From Manis javanica (Eukaryota > Chordata > Mammalia > Pholidota > Manidae): a DNA stretch of 64,000 nt. Within the stretch, counting starts at the first letter, position 1, and every line of letters starts with the position of its first letter. Shown here piece after piece: positions 11,484 to 24,573 of the stretch. The stretch spans positions 310,001 to 374,000 of the forward strand of contig NW_027332182.1 in assembly GCF_040802235.1 (NCBI RefSeq). The letters are read 5' to 3'. Made by a program: the position numbers and the translations under genes. Under the pieces are notes generated by a model. It had not been told where the DNA came from, searched no databases, and worked only from the letters and a program-made list of their open reading frames with translations.

Positions 11484-12309
11484 AAGATACCTCAAGAAAA
11501 ATGCTGGGCATAGAAGCCACAGGGCATAAATATGCAAAGAAGTAAAAAGCTAACCTTTTCAAACAATATGGCTTCTCTCTCACTTATCAACTTTACATCT
11601 CCCTGTATGGCCCCGGAAGATGACTGGTTAGCCAGAGACATGTAAGATTCCTCAAGGGAGGAACTACCTAAGACAGGCACTGATGCAGGGTTCCATCAGG
11701 TGAGAAATTGGAGATCAACAGTTGTGAGGCTTAGAACCTCAAACCCCCTGTTTTGAGAGAAATATTCTGCATCCGTGGAGGTTTTACTGCCCTTGTCTAG
11801 CTTGGATTAACACATAGTCTACAGGCACACACCTGATCATCTACATTTGCTCTCTTACAACACTAAACTATGTTTTCTACGTTTATCTTGCATCTACCTA
11901 CCACTTCAGCATTTTATTTAAAATAAATATAATAATAATAATAAAGGGAGAAATGTGGGATCCACATATAAATCAAGTATAGAAATAAAACGAATATTCA
12001 TATTTGACCTGATTGTTTATAGTTCATAATGCGTGATCAAAACCGAAAGTTTCTGTGATGAATGCTCTTGTACTGTTCACCATGTAAGAATTTATTCACT
12101 ATGTAAGAATTTGTTCATCATGTAAGAACTTGTTCATTATGCTTCAGAAGATTGGAGACTGATGAGAATTAGGCTTGGAGTGGATTAATGATTGTGTATT
12201 GAGCATTGACACCCCTATACATAATTTTATTGTTGTTAACCATTTGATCAATAAATATGAGAGATGCCCACTCAAAAAAAACCCAAATAAATAAATAAAT
12301 AAATTATTA
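11484..12309 (+). mobile_element. ERV-tail retrocopy B with target-site duplication
   Basis: The copy starts just upstream of the segment beginning GATACCTCAAG, runs through the CTE-like boxes (11637-11647 and 11665-11677), U3 and the R end. It finishes with AATAAATATGAGAGATGCC and an A-rich tail that has decayed to AAAT repeats (to 12309). An 18 bp duplication, AAAAAAGAAACAATACAG, is at 11466-11483 and 12310-12327, preceded by TT on both sides, as expected for L1 endonuclease cutting at TT/AAAA. It lies about 350 bp upstream of the intact OR start. It is diverged from the other tails but keeps all landmarks downstream of env. Confidence 0.85.
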
Positions 12310-12657
12310 AAAAAAGAAACAATACAGTGCAATGTAATGGAGAGGCGCTGCCTGATTACAGCAGATTCCCAGTGATTCACGTTTTATATTGCAATAATTT
12401 TGCAAGACACACATTTCCTTCATAAAAACATGCAATTTGCTGTCATTTTAAAAATAGCCAAATTGCATTGCACAAAAATGTTAATATACATTTTAGGATG
12501 AATTAGCCTTTGCTACCTGTAATTCACTCCAAAGGCAGTTTTATAGGTTTTTGTTTGTTCTATTTTTTGTGCAGTTGGGACATGGAGGCACCTTCGCCTG
12601 GTGGCTTATGTGCGCTTCATTTACATCACTGACACTTGCGGACACACCATTGATGTG

Positions 12658-13587
12658 ATGATCAACTACACAGGAGTCACTGAGTTTCTTCTGGGATTGT
12701 CTGAAGACTCGAGAGTGCAAACCCTACAGGGGATCCTGTTCCTCATGGTCTACCTGGCATCCCTGTTAGGAAATGGACTCATCATCATCCTCATTATTTG
12801 GGATCCTCTGCTTCACACACCCATGCACTTCTTCCTGAAGAACCTGTCACTCATAGACCGCTGCTACATTTCTGTCACTGTTCCTAAATTTGTTCTCAAC
12901 TCCCTGATTAACAGGAACACAATATCCTTCCTTGTATATGTTTTCCAGGTGCTGTTCTTTGCAGGTTTTGCTGCTGCTGAACTTGCCATCCTCACAGTGA
13001 TGTCCTATGACCGCTATGTGGCCATCTGCCTTCTGCTGCACTATGAGGACTTTATGAACAAGGGGGCCTGTGGGCGGATGGTTGTGGCTTCATATGTCAG
13101 TGCGTTCATTTGTGGAGCCATGCATGCTTCAGCGACATTTTCAACAAATTTCAGTTCCAATAAAATTCATCATTTCTTCTGTGATATCCCTCAGATTATG
13201 GTCATCTCAGACCCCAAAATGAACATAGATGAAGCTTCAGTGACATTAATAGCTGTAATTATGACAATAATGTGTTTCACCTCCATTTCATATTCCTATG
13301 TCAACATCTTCTCTGCTGTCCTGAAGATCTCCTCCAAGGAGGGAAGGTCCAAAACCCTGTCCACATGCATCCCTCATCTGGTGGTTGTGGCGCTGTTCAC
13401 TTTCACAGCTGCCTTGGCCTACTTGAAGCCACCCTCCCCCTCTCAGACCACCCTGGACCTCCTTTTGTCTGTTTCTTATACTGTGTTGTCTCCAATCATG
13501 AACCCCATCATATACAGCCTGAGAAATAAGGATATGAAGGCAGCTCTGGAAAGAGTTCTGATTAAAGAAGTACAGAAAATATTTTAA
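12658..13587 (+). CDS. Olfactory receptor, family 14-like, intact frame
   Basis: Single coding exon of 309 codons plus TAA, the usual OR length. The ATG at 12658 places an N-glycosylation site (NYT, residues 3-5) and TEFLL where OR N-termini have them; the open frame extends upstream only through a GTG. Seven hydrophobic helices are visible with LLGNG in TM1, PMHFFLKNLS (PMYFFL variant), MSYDRYVAIC (residues 115-124), HHFFCDIPQ, SYSYVNIFSA, KTLSTCIPHL and NPIIYSLRN. Family role: G-protein-coupled odorant detection in sensory neuron cilia. Two oddities: the disulfide cysteine at the TM3 start is Tyr94, and the usual HPLHY after the DRY region reads LLLHY. The gene may be a functional variant or be early in decay. 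Exact family rank is by resemblance only. Confidence 0.9.
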   Translation: MINYTGVTEFLLGLSEDSRVQTLQGILFLMVYLASLLGNGLIIILIIWDPLLHTPMHFFLKNLSLIDRCYISVTVPKFVLNSLINRNTISFLVYVFQVLFFAGFAAAELAILTVMSYDRYVAICLLLHYEDFMNKGACGRMVVASYVSAFICGAMHASATFSTNFSSNKIHHFFCDIPQIMVISDPKMNIDEASVTLIAVIMTIMCFTSISYSYVNIFSAVLKISSKEGRSKTLSTCIPHLVVVALFTFTAALAYLKPPSPSQTTLDLLLSVSYTVLSPIMNPIIYSLRNKDMKAALERVLIKEVQKIF

Positions 13588-16510
13588 CTGTATTTGAGAG
13601 TGCTGGAGAAATAATATATTTTTTAATTCTAACAGAGTTGCATGCTTTCACATTGGACATCAGTGAGACAGAGGAGTTTCTTACAATTTATGTTGTTGCA
13701 ACATCATCACAGGATGATGATTTATAGTTGATCCTTGATTGATGAACTTTGATTGCAACTTGTATTGACAAAAAAATTGGAACAATGTTTCTGGCACAAT
13801 ATTCCAAGCACATTGGTGGATCTCATTTTCAAGTTAATCCCAATGTAGCGGGATAAGGAAGAGGTTGATTTATTTGGCTTTAGCTTTTAAGAATCAGGAG
13901 TCTAAAGAAATCAGGGTCCTCTAAACATGCATGAACTCTTGAGCAAAGGACATCTAGTTCAGTTCTGAATTGTTCCAGTAAGGCTCCATCATCACATTCA
14001 TTAAAGGTGCAGAAGAATTCATTGCATAACCAGAAGTGTCCATAGAAAGTGTCACAAAAACAGACTGCAATTAAGGAAAGTTTAGGAGTGACTTAACCAA
14101 TATATATTCCTATTGTTTTGTTTTGTAGTTGATGAGCCATCTTTTTCCGTTTGAAACCATGTAAAATAAATACTGTTAGGAACAGGATGCATTCTCTGAC
14201 GTGCATTTCACACATTTTTCCCATTCGAGGTAGTACGTACAGCAACATAGAAACTCTCACAGCTAGCCTCAGTGATAAAAGCCTAATTTTTATCCATCTA
14301 TGTTTTGTACTACATTGCAGTGACGCCATGTCTGCAACATCCTACAGGAATTCCCTAACTCGTCTCTTCTGTAGTTGTTGATAGAGATCAGGTGGCTGCA
14401 CAAACCACAAGGGTGAGACTAGGTTGAGCCTGAGAGCTGGAGATGCTCAGTATCCTGTCTGCCTTGGTCCAGGCTGTGTGTCATGGTTCAGCTCTCCAGT
14501 CCTTCTGCACTGCTTACTAAATGAATGAAGCTACCACTATGTGGAGAATAACACCTGCCTATAATTTTTACTAACTCACTACGTTTATTCCTGGTCATAC
14601 AAAGTAGGATGTGAAAATACTAACGTTCTATATGCACATTGTTTTATGTAAAATTATTAATTTACCTTCCTTTAAGTTGGGGTTGGCTCTGAACAACTTC
14701 TCTGGAAACCATTTATTTATTTCTTTGCTTTTCTCTTTTTGTGTGGTGTGATACATACAATAAAATGCCAAATCCTTAATACATTGAAAGGAATTCTGAC
14801 ATATATATGCATATAGTCATGTCACCATCAGCCAGATCAGGATGTCAAACAATCTCACTACTTTTCTTCCTTCCCACAGTTCAGCAATCTCTTCACCACC
14901 CTCCCCTGTGGTAATGACCAGTGTCTTTTCTATGCACACGGAGGACAAATATTTATAATCAAAATTATAACAAAGAACTCTCTGGTTGACATTGACAAGT
15001 ATATTGGTGACCATCTTTCAAGAGCCTGCTAGGAACAACCAAACACTGACCTAATTGACAGATTAAGTGTGCATGTAAATGAAGGAAATGGCATCACTTT
15101 GCCAAAGAGGTATCTTTCCTCTGTGCTCATTGCAGCACTATTTATAACAGCAAAACATGCAAACAACAAAAAGAGTCCATCAATATGTGAATAGACTAAG
15201 TTTATATATATATGTACATATGTACACATATGCACTCAGGGGTGGTAGTATAGCATGGAGAATATTGTCAATGATTCTGCAACATGTTTATATGTTGATA
15301 GGTAATACCTCCAGTCATGGGGTGAGGATATTAGTATATGTGGAACTATGCGTGTATTTGAAACCAATTTAAGATTCTATGTCCACAATAATTCAATTAA
15401 AAGTAAAAAGGAAAGAATATATATAGTCAAAAAAATCTCATCATGTATAAATATTTTTGAGAAATGAGTCACACAGAAAAAAATAGGATATTAGCTCACT
15501 TATATGTGGAATATAAATAAAAATCAAATGATTTACAAAAACTGGAAGTACATTCTTGCTTCGCAGAGCTAGAAATAGGGGTGGAAGGTAAATAAAGGTG
15601 GTCAAAGTACCATCTTATAGCTATAAGATGACTAAATCCTGGGGAGCTAATATACAGCATGTAAATGAAGTTAATAATTATGAATTGTATTCTTGAAACT
15701 TGCTTAAAATGCAGATCTTAAATCTTCTCATTGCAATAAAATGTGGTTATTATGGAAGTGGTGGATGTGGCAATCATTTTGTAACATGTACACATATCAA
15801 ATCATAACATTTTATACCTTAATGTGCATGTGTCAATTGTATTTGAACAAGACTGGATAAAAATGATCACAAAATGTGTTACTGAAATAAAGAGAGTGAA
15901 TCCAGGAATGTGCTGGCCTGAGTTAGATTTGTCTCCACAGCAAACATGTGCAATTTGGCAATTTTCTTAATATACACCTTAAACCTCTGGTCAAAAGAGA
16001 TTCTACTTCCTTGAGTTACTGTGATTCCACAGTAAGGTGGTATGTGTCACATTCCCAGAATAAAATAAGCAAACATAGTTTTTCAGTATTTATTTGGTAA
16101 ATTAAATAGTTTATCATATTAAAAATTATGTGAACATCATGAGGGTTTATTCCAATATGGTTAACTAATTGGAAATTATATCTCATAGGATCAACAGGAA
16201 AACATAACCATGCATGATTTCTAAATGCATTACATCTACTTTAATATTTTAAAAATGAAACTTTCCTTAGGGAAAATATATTCATGCCAAAATATACTCT
16301 AAGGTATATTATTCTTATTAAACCATTACCTGAGACATACTGAAATGAGAAATGGTTTTACACATGAATCTTCAATTAACAAAACAAAGCAGGTATAAAT
16401 CTGTCCTATCAAATCCAAGTATCCCTACAATAGTAGAGGTAGATCTAGTCGATAGCTTTTCCTACATAGAAATGATTTTTAATTGACATGTGTTAGGTGA
16501 AGTTCTTACC
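13030..16510 (+). repeat. Duplication of the OR locus, right copy
   Basis: Partner of 5330-8670, offset by about 7.7 kb. It contains the second half of the intact OR and shared 3' flank. It differs by an extra L1 3' fragment near 15232-15410 and many substitutions and small indels. Between the OR stop and 15130 I see no other gene. Confidence 0.8.
15130..15840 (+). mobile_element. Old L1 3' end fragment with a second L1 3' UTR piece inserted
   Basis: The outer L1 fragment matches the one at 7430-7990. The segment at about 15232-15410 is absent from the left duplicate. It reads as an L1 3' UTR end (GTATAGCATGGAGAATATTG, TTTGAAACCAATTTAAGATT, then AATTCAATTAAAAG) and resembles 34030-34215. It therefore arrived after the duplication. 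A short TA-rich alternating stretch sits at its left edge (15199-15225). Confidence 0.65.
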
Positions 16511-19340
16511 AGTGAAGATGTTGCTTTTCCAGTATCGTGTCTTGGAGGCTACGGGGAATGAAGTCAGCAGAAAAGAGTGCGGAGCAACCAGCAAAGTTTT
16601 TAATGAAGTGAAAATGAAAGAGTAAAACTCCCAGTAACCAGGAGGGTTCCAAGAGGGGATGCCATTAGCGCTGCATTGTCTGGGGTTTATCAGCACAGAA
16701 AGTATGCAAGTGGCTGGTAGTTATTGCTGGGGCCTGTTGCTATGGCCAAGCTGGGATGAAAGGGGAGAGAAAAAAAACTTTATTGTCTGGCTGATTTTCC
16801 CAAATGTCCAGAGTGAGGCTTCTTGTTTTACTGTGAAGTCTTGATAGTGATTTTCCCTTACCAGGTCCTTGAGCTTTATCTGCTGAGTCCCACCTGCCTC
16901 AAACCCACCTCAGAAGAGGTAACCCACACTGTAACTAGGGAGAAGGGCAAAGACCACTTGGGCTGCTTCCTACTGACAATGGGCGACTCCTGGGGAACAG
17001 CAGTCTGCGTTCAGTCTCTGAATGGCTTATCTAGTGACCCCTGGTAAATGTGGGATGACTGTCATGGGGAGTCCAATCTGCATCACCATCTGGACTCTAA
17101 ACAAGAGGTGACAGATTTAATTATAAGATTAAGTAGACATGGTCCAAATATGAGAGCAAATAATATCACTCTATGGAGGGGAATAAAGGGTGCCAACTGG
17201 GGCCACACCCACCCATGGTGGATTTGACCATCTGGCCCAGCCAGGAGTCCTGCATTTCCCTTTCTGTGAGCTCATTAAAGAGATGGATGTCCTGCTTGAT
17301 CCTCTCTAATACTCTTCTACTAGTCCTGAGGTAATAGCATAAAATCAGCAGATCTCACTGGGCACAGCACAGGTGCCCTAGGCCTCAGCGATGAGCATAT
17401 CCAAGGCTCTACTAATCAAACAACCGCCTGAGCTGAGGAGTCTGAGGCTTTTTGGTGGGTTTCTATGGCTCCTACTATTACTTTTGAGGTACCTCACATC
17501 ACTAGGGAGATGTTTCTAATGCTCCTCTTGAGTTCAGGAATGCCTATAAGCAAAAACAGGCCATGGAATATTAAGTATCCTTGGCCATTCATCTCTAAAT
17601 CTCTAATATTGCACTATCTGTGGATGGCCCACTGAAATCAGGAGTCTGAGGCACCTGGCTCCTAGGCTGATGCCATAGTGACACATCCAGGAAGGGACCT
17701 GGGTCAGGCATCTGCCTGGAGGAGAGAAAGAAAGTATGTTAAGATTCAACACATTAGTTATAGTTGCAATTGTTGTGCACCACCCTCTCCATCCCCTCAG
17801 TAGGGCCAAGCACACATTTGTTCCACAAAGAAAAATAGTCCAGTCCTAGCCAGTGAGACTCCAGGGGGCAGTCCTTGTAGCTGAGGGCATTTGTGTGAGG
17901 ATGGGAAACTACTACAGTTGGCCAAAATAGAGGAAACCCGTGGCCCTCAGGGGTCAAAACTAGAGGGTTTTAAGCCTGTGAAATAATCATGGCACACAAG
18001 GGAGTGAAGTCGGTGAGGGATTCATTATGAGTATGAGGAATCTGACAGTGAAGGTTTCTAAAAATGAGTTGAATGACATGAAAAGGAGGATAAGGATAGG
18101 GGTTGTCACAGGAGATGTTGAGGACTGTCTTTGTTTTAGTTCCAATGCCAAGAATCTCTTGCCCCAGTGAATTGTTGGCTATGGCTCAAACCTCATTATC
18201 ATAATGATTGATGACATTGAATTTATTATTCTCCACCATAACCAGAGGCTAGAGATTTGCCTTGCAAACATGGGTCTCGGATGATGGTGTAGAAAGGCTA
18301 TAGACATCAAAGTCCTCTTCCTTTTCAGTGGAATCTCCCCAGAATTGTGGCTTCCACTCAGGAAAGGTATGATTGTACATAAAGGTGGTGTTATAGAAAT
18401 AGAAGACCCATGCCCCATGAATCAGAGAAGCACAGACTGGCTTTGGCAGCAAGGTGCTGGACTTTGCCTACTTGCTTAGCTAGTAATGGAATAACCCACT
18501 GTGGATCAAGGGACTATGGGCCTCTACCTAGTCCATCATTTTTGGTGGTGGTGTAGTTTGTATAAGAAATCCCCAAGATTGTGTTAAGGTATGAGCAATT
18601 GTTTCTAGTGATACTAGAATTCCGAGGAGATCTGTATCATCCACCAAATGATCTCAGCAGGGGCAGATCTAGCTATTGGTGTGGTTACTTAGATTAGCAA
18701 TTTTTTAAATCACTGGAGTCAGAGGATACACAGCTGCCATGAGAGGAGTCAAAAAGGAGGGTGTCATTAATAGTAATAAGTGTGGTTTAACGCCATTGCT
18801 TGTACTTTAAACCCACCAGGGGCAGAGATACTGCTGGCAACTGGGATGGGGTCACAAAAACATTGAAGAGGAAAATAAGAAGTTCCACTCCCACAGTGAT
18901 GCTGAAAAGGACCCAGGACTCTGGTGTCATGAGGTGCTTATCTTCGGCACGTGCCATTTAAAAAGAATCTCCAGTTCTCCTACAAACTTATACAAATAAT
19001 TGGGCAAGGAGTCCTCCTTCATCAGAGGATGGCTTGGTTTTTCAGACACTGAGGCCTTCAATAAGGAATGATGGGCTGGAGACTTGTGCCCTTTCACCTT
19101 TTTTGCAGTGGTAGTGAGGAGAATTACTGCAAGCAGTCCTTCCCAGATGGGGGTGAGAGAAGAACCAGTAGATGCACTGTCTTAACTAAGTCTCCTGGCT
19201 CAAAATGAGGACGTCCTTTCCTTCTCGAGCTGCTTCTAGTTCTGGAAGGTTTGCTGGAATTGAGCCAGAGAGGTGACATGATTTACTTGTGAAGCTGTCT
19301 ATGTGTCAAGGAGGAAGTTATTGGTCAAGAAAGGCCTGCC
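16511..19340 (-). mobile_element. Probable old ERV relic on the - strand, with env-like frames
   Basis: On the - strand two fragments read like a retroviral surface glycoprotein. Bases 18452-18249 contain two N-glycosylation sites in FYNTTFMYNHTF, and 17957-17754 contain a Cys- and Trp-containing stretch. Further 3' on the - strand (16990-16510) is an LTR-like end with AATAAAG and ATTAAA signals. No protease, RT or clear TM was recognised, so the class is unknown. It could also be an unfamiliar LTR retrotransposon. Many stops and frameshifts show great age. It is bounded on the right by the L1 that begins near 19341. Confidence 0.45.
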
Positions 19341-22300
19341 ACCATGTGAGTCCACAGATCTCCCAACACAAGGGACCCAAGGAGGACAACACCAAGACAT
19401 GTAATAATTAAAATGGCAAAGATTAAGGACAAGGACAGAGTCGTAAAAGCAGCCAGAGAGAGAAAAAAGAATATCTACAAAGGAAAACCCATCAGGCTAT
19501 CATTAGACTTCTAAGCAGAAACCTTACAGGCCAGAAAGGAGTATCATGGCACATTCAGTGCAATAAAGCAGAAGGGCCTCAAACCAGGAATACTCTACCA
19601 AGTAAGATTATCATTTAAATTTGAAGGAGGGATTAAACAGTTCCCAGATAAGCAAAATTTGAGGGAATTTGCCCCCATATACCATCTCTACAGTGTATTC
19701 TAAAGGGACTGATCCAGATGGTAGTGTGCCTAAGGCTAAATAGCTGTCGCCAGAAAAAATAAAACCACAGAAAAGAAAGTAGACCAATTAAATATAAATG
19801 AAACACAAAATAAAATGAGTTAGCCACAAAGTCACTCAAGGGATACACAAAGAGTACAGAATATGCCACCTACCATATAAAGAGTGGAGGAGGAAGAAAA
19901 AGAAGGGAGAGAAAAAAGAATCTTCAGACTATGTTTGTAATAGTTTAATAAGTCACCTAAGGTAGACTATTACATAGTAAAGAAGGTGCCCTTGAACATT
20001 TGGTAACCATAAATCTAAATACTGCAATGGCAATAAGTACATATCTATCAATAATCACCCTAAGTGTAAATGGACTGAATGCATCAATCAAAAGACATAT
20101 TACAGAACAGATAAAAAAGCAAGACCCACCTTTGTGCTGCCTACAAGAGACTCACCTCAAACCTGAAGGCATGCACAGACTAAAAATGAAGGAATCGAAA
20201 AGATATTTCATGCAAAAATAGGGAGAAAAAAGTATGTTTTGGAGTACTTGTATCAGACAAATTAGACTTCAAAACAAAGAAAGTACCAAGAAACAAATAA
20301 GGACATTACATAATTATAAAGGGGTCAGTTCAACAAGAGGATATAACCATTAAAAATAACTATTCACCCAATAAAGGAGCACCTACATATGTGAAAAAAA
20401 TACTAACAGAATTAAAGGGGGAAATAGAAATCAATGCATTCATTCTAGGATACTTCAACACACCACTCACTCCAAAGGAGAGATCAGCAAGACAGAAAAT
20501 AAGTATGGGCACAGAGGCACTGAACAGCACATTAGAACAGATGGAACTAACAGACAACTATAGAACACTCCATCCAAAAGCAGCAGGTTGCACTTTCTTC
20601 TCAAGTGCATATGGACCATTTTCCAAAAGAGACCACACACTAGGCCACAAAAAGAGACTCAGTAAATTCAAAAAGATTGAAATCCTACCAACCAACTTTT
20701 CAGACCACAGAGGTATAAAACTAGAAATAAATTGTACAAAGAAAGCTAAAAGGCTCACAAACACATGGAGGCTTAACAACATGCTCCTAAATAATCAATG
20801 GATCAATGACCAAATCAAAATGGAGATCCAGCAATATATGGAAACAAATGACAACAACACAAAGCACCAACTATTGTGGGATACAGAAAAAGCAGTCTTA
20901 AGAGGAGAGTATATAGCAATCCAGGCATATTTTAAAAAGGAAGAACAATCCCAAATGAGTGGTCTAATGTCAGAATTATCAAAATTGGAAAAAGAAGAAC
21001 AAATGAGGCCTAAGGTCAGCAGAAGGAGGGACATAATAAAGATCAGAGAATAAATAAATAAAATTGGGAAGAATAAAAGAATAGCAAAAGTCAATGAAAC
21101 CAAGAGCTGGTTCTTTGAGAATATAAACAAAATAGATAAGCCTCTAGCCAGACTTATTAAGAGGAAAAGAGAGTCAACACACATCAACAGAATCAGAAAC
21201 AAGAAAGGAAAAATCACGATGGATCACACAGAAATACAAAGAATTATTAGAGAGTACTATGAAAACCTGTATGCTAACAAGCTGGGAAACCTAGGAGAAA
21301 TGTACAGCTTCCTAGAGAAATACAAACTTTCAAGACTGACCCATAAAGAAAAAGAATATCTAAACAGACCAATTACCAGAAGCGAACTTGAAGTGGTGAT
21401 CAAAAACCTACCCAAGAACAAAACCCCCAGGCCAGATGGATTCACCTCGGAATTTTATCAGACATACAGGGAAGACATAATACCCATTCTCCTTAAAGTT
21501 TTCCAAAAAATAGAAGAGGAGGGAATACTCCCAAACTCATTCTATGAAGCCAACATCACCCTAATACCAAAACAAGGCAAAGACCCCACCAACAAAGAAA
21601 ACTACAGATCAATATCCCCGATGAACATACATGCAAAAATACTCAACAAAATATTGGCAAACCGAATTCAAAAATACATCAAAAGGATCGTACACCATGA
21701 CCAAGTGGGATTCATCCAGGGATGCAAGGATGGTACAACATTCAAAAATCCATCAACATCATCCACCACAACAACAAAAAGAAAGACAAAAACCACATGA
21801 TCATCTCCATAGATGACAAAAAAGCATTAGACAAAAATTCAACAACCATTCATGATAAAAACTCTCAGCAAAATGGGAATAGAGGGCAAGTACCTAAACA
21901 TAAAAAAGGCCATTTATGATAAACCCACAGCCAATATTATACTGAACAGCGAGAAGCTGAAAGCTTTTCCTCTGAGATCGGGAACTAGACAGGGATGCCC
22001 ACTATCCCCACTGTTATTTAACATAGTACTGGAGGTCCTAGCCACGGGAATCAGACAAAATAAAGAAATACAAGACTCCAGATTGGTAATGAATAAGTTA
22101 AACCATCACTATTTGCAAATGACATGATATTGTACGTAAAATTCCCTAAGGACTCTAACCCAAAACTACTAGAACTGATATCGGAATACAGCAAAGTTTC
22201 AGGATACAAAATAAACACACAGAAATCTGTGATTTCCTATGCACTAACAATGAACCAATAGAAAGAGAAATCAGGAAAACAACTCCATTCACAATTGCAT

Positions 22301-24170
22301 CAAAAAGAATAAAATACCTAGGATTAAACCTAACCAAAGAAGAGAAAGACTTATACTGTGAAAATTACAAGTCACTCTTAAGAGAAATTAAAGGGGACAC
22401 TAAGAAATGGAAAGTCATCCCATGCTCGTGGCTAGGAAGAATTAATACTGTCAAAATGGCCATCTTGCCCAAAGCAATATACAGATTTGATGCAATCCCT
22501 ATGAAACTACAAGCAACATTCTTCAATGAATGGGAACAAATAATTCAAAAATTCATATGGAAACACCAAAGACCCCGAATAGCCAAAGCAAACCTGAGAA
22601 AGAAGAATAAAGTAGGGGGGATCTCACTCCTGAACTTCAAGCTCTACTATAAAGCAATAGTAATCAAGACAATTTGGTACTGGCACAAGAACAGAGCTAC
22701 AGACCAGTGAAACAGAGTAGAGACGCCAGACATTTACCTAGACATATATGATCAGTTAATATTTGATAAAGGAGCTGTGAACATACAATGGGGAAATGAC
22801 AGTCTCTTCAACAGATGGTGCTTGCAAAACTGGACAGCTACATGTAGGAGAATGATCCTGGACCATTGTCTAACCCCATGTACAAAAGTAAACTCAAAAT
22901 GGAACAACGACCTGAATGGAACTCATGAAACCATTAAACTCTAGGAAAAAAACATATTAAAAACCTCTTAGACATAAACATGAGTGACCTCGTCTTGATC
23001 ATATCTCCCTGGGCAATGAAAAGAACAGCAATAATGAACAAGTGGGACTATATAAAGCGGGAAAGCTTCTATACAGCAAAAGACACCATCAATAGAACAA
23101 AAAGGGACCCTACAGTATGGGAGAATATATTTGTAAATGACAGATCCAATAAAGGCTTGATGTCCAAAATCCATAAAGAGCTCACACGCCTCAACAAACA
23201 AAAAACAAATAATCCAATTAAAAAATGGGCAGAGGAACTGAACAGATAGTTCTCCAAAAAAGAAATACAGATGGCCAAAGGACATGAAAAGATGCTTCAC
23301 ATGGCTAATTATCAGAGAAATGCAAATTAAAACTACAATGAGGTATCAACTCACACCTGTAAAGATGGCTGCCATCCAAAAGACAAACAACATATGTTGG
23401 TGAGGCTGTGGAGAAAGGGTATCCCTCCTACACTGCTGGTGGGAATGTAAATTAGTTCAACCATTGTGGAAAGCAGTATGGAGGTCCATCAAAATGCTCA
23501 AAACAGAGTTAGCATTTGACCCAGGAATTCCACTCCTAGGAATTTAACCTAAGAACACAGCAATCAAGTTTGAGAATTACAGATGCACCCCTATGTTTAT
23601 CGCAGCACTATTTACAATAGTCAAGAAATGGAAGCAACCTAAATGTCCACCGATAGATAAATGGATAAAGAAGATGTGGTACATATACACAATGGAATAC
23701 TACTCAGCCACAAGAAGAGGGAAATTCCTACCGTTTACAACAACATGGATGGAGCGGAGGGTATTATGCTCAGTGAAATAAGCCAAGCAGAGAAAGAGAA
23801 ATAGCAAATGATTTCACTCATCTGTGGAGTATAAGAACAAAGGAAAAACTGAAGGAACAAAACAGCAGTGGAATCACAGAACCCAAAAATGAACTAACAG
23901 GTACCCAAGGGAAAGGGACTGGGGAGGATGGGTGGGTAGGGAGGAATAAGGGTGGGGAAGAAGAAGGGGGATATTAAGATTAGCATGCATAATGGGGAGT
24001 TCGGAGAAAGAGGAGAGTTGTACAACACAGGGTACACAGGTAGTGATTCTACAACATTTTGCGATGCTGATGGTCAGTGACTGTAAAGTGGTTTATAGGG
24101 CCGAGCTGGTATAGGGGAGAGCCTAGTGAACATAATATATTCTTCATGTAAGTTTAGATTAATGATAACC
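19341..24170 (+). mobile_element. LINE-1 body of chimera copy 1 (5'-truncated in ORF1)
   Basis: The L1 starts in the ORF1 C-terminal domain (a piece of the form PQTRNTLPSK and GIKQFPDKQNLREF near 19560-19680). It then contains ORF2: endonuclease (about 20030-20900, broken; SKRDHTLGHK-like at 20391-21053), RT (21219-22130), C-terminal domain (22456-22710, 22980-23249) and 3' UTR to about 24170. Stops and frameshifts divide ORF2. The RT catalytic FADD motif reads FAND at 22112-22123, removing the first catalytic aspartate. L1 retrotransposes by target-primed reverse transcription; this copy cannot. Its 3' end does not stop in poly(A) but continues through an A-rich stretch into the ERV-derived tail at 24171. 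Confidence 0.9.
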
Positions 24171-24573
24171 AAAAAAAGAATAGAAAGAAAGAAAAGGGGG
24201 ATTACTCCCTGATAGGATAAAACTAACTGTAAATCAGCGATTAATGCATGCTTTAAATATCCTTAATTTTGATCACTTAAAGGGTGTCATGATGGCTATA
24301 GAGGTGCATTTTTCTGATAATATTCCTTTCTCTTAAAAAAAAAAAGCAGTTCCTGTGTGGTGACCTCCAATTAGTTCTACACAATGGTATAAAGGGCATA
24401 TCAAAGTTTGGGCAAAGAGTCTGTTTGTGTTTATACAGATGATCAAAGCATAATTTGGCTACCCAGAAAATGAACTAAGATACAATATGAAGAAGAACTT
24501 TCAGCATCAGCACTCTCTGGAAGAGTCATACCAGAAGATGATCATCAAAAATCCTCAACAAATATACAGGCGC

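Noticed and set aside
12601..12657. In-frame extension of the OR upstream of 12658
   Set aside because: The extension begins with GTG, not ATG, and would put extra residues before the normal NYT-TEFLL N-terminus.
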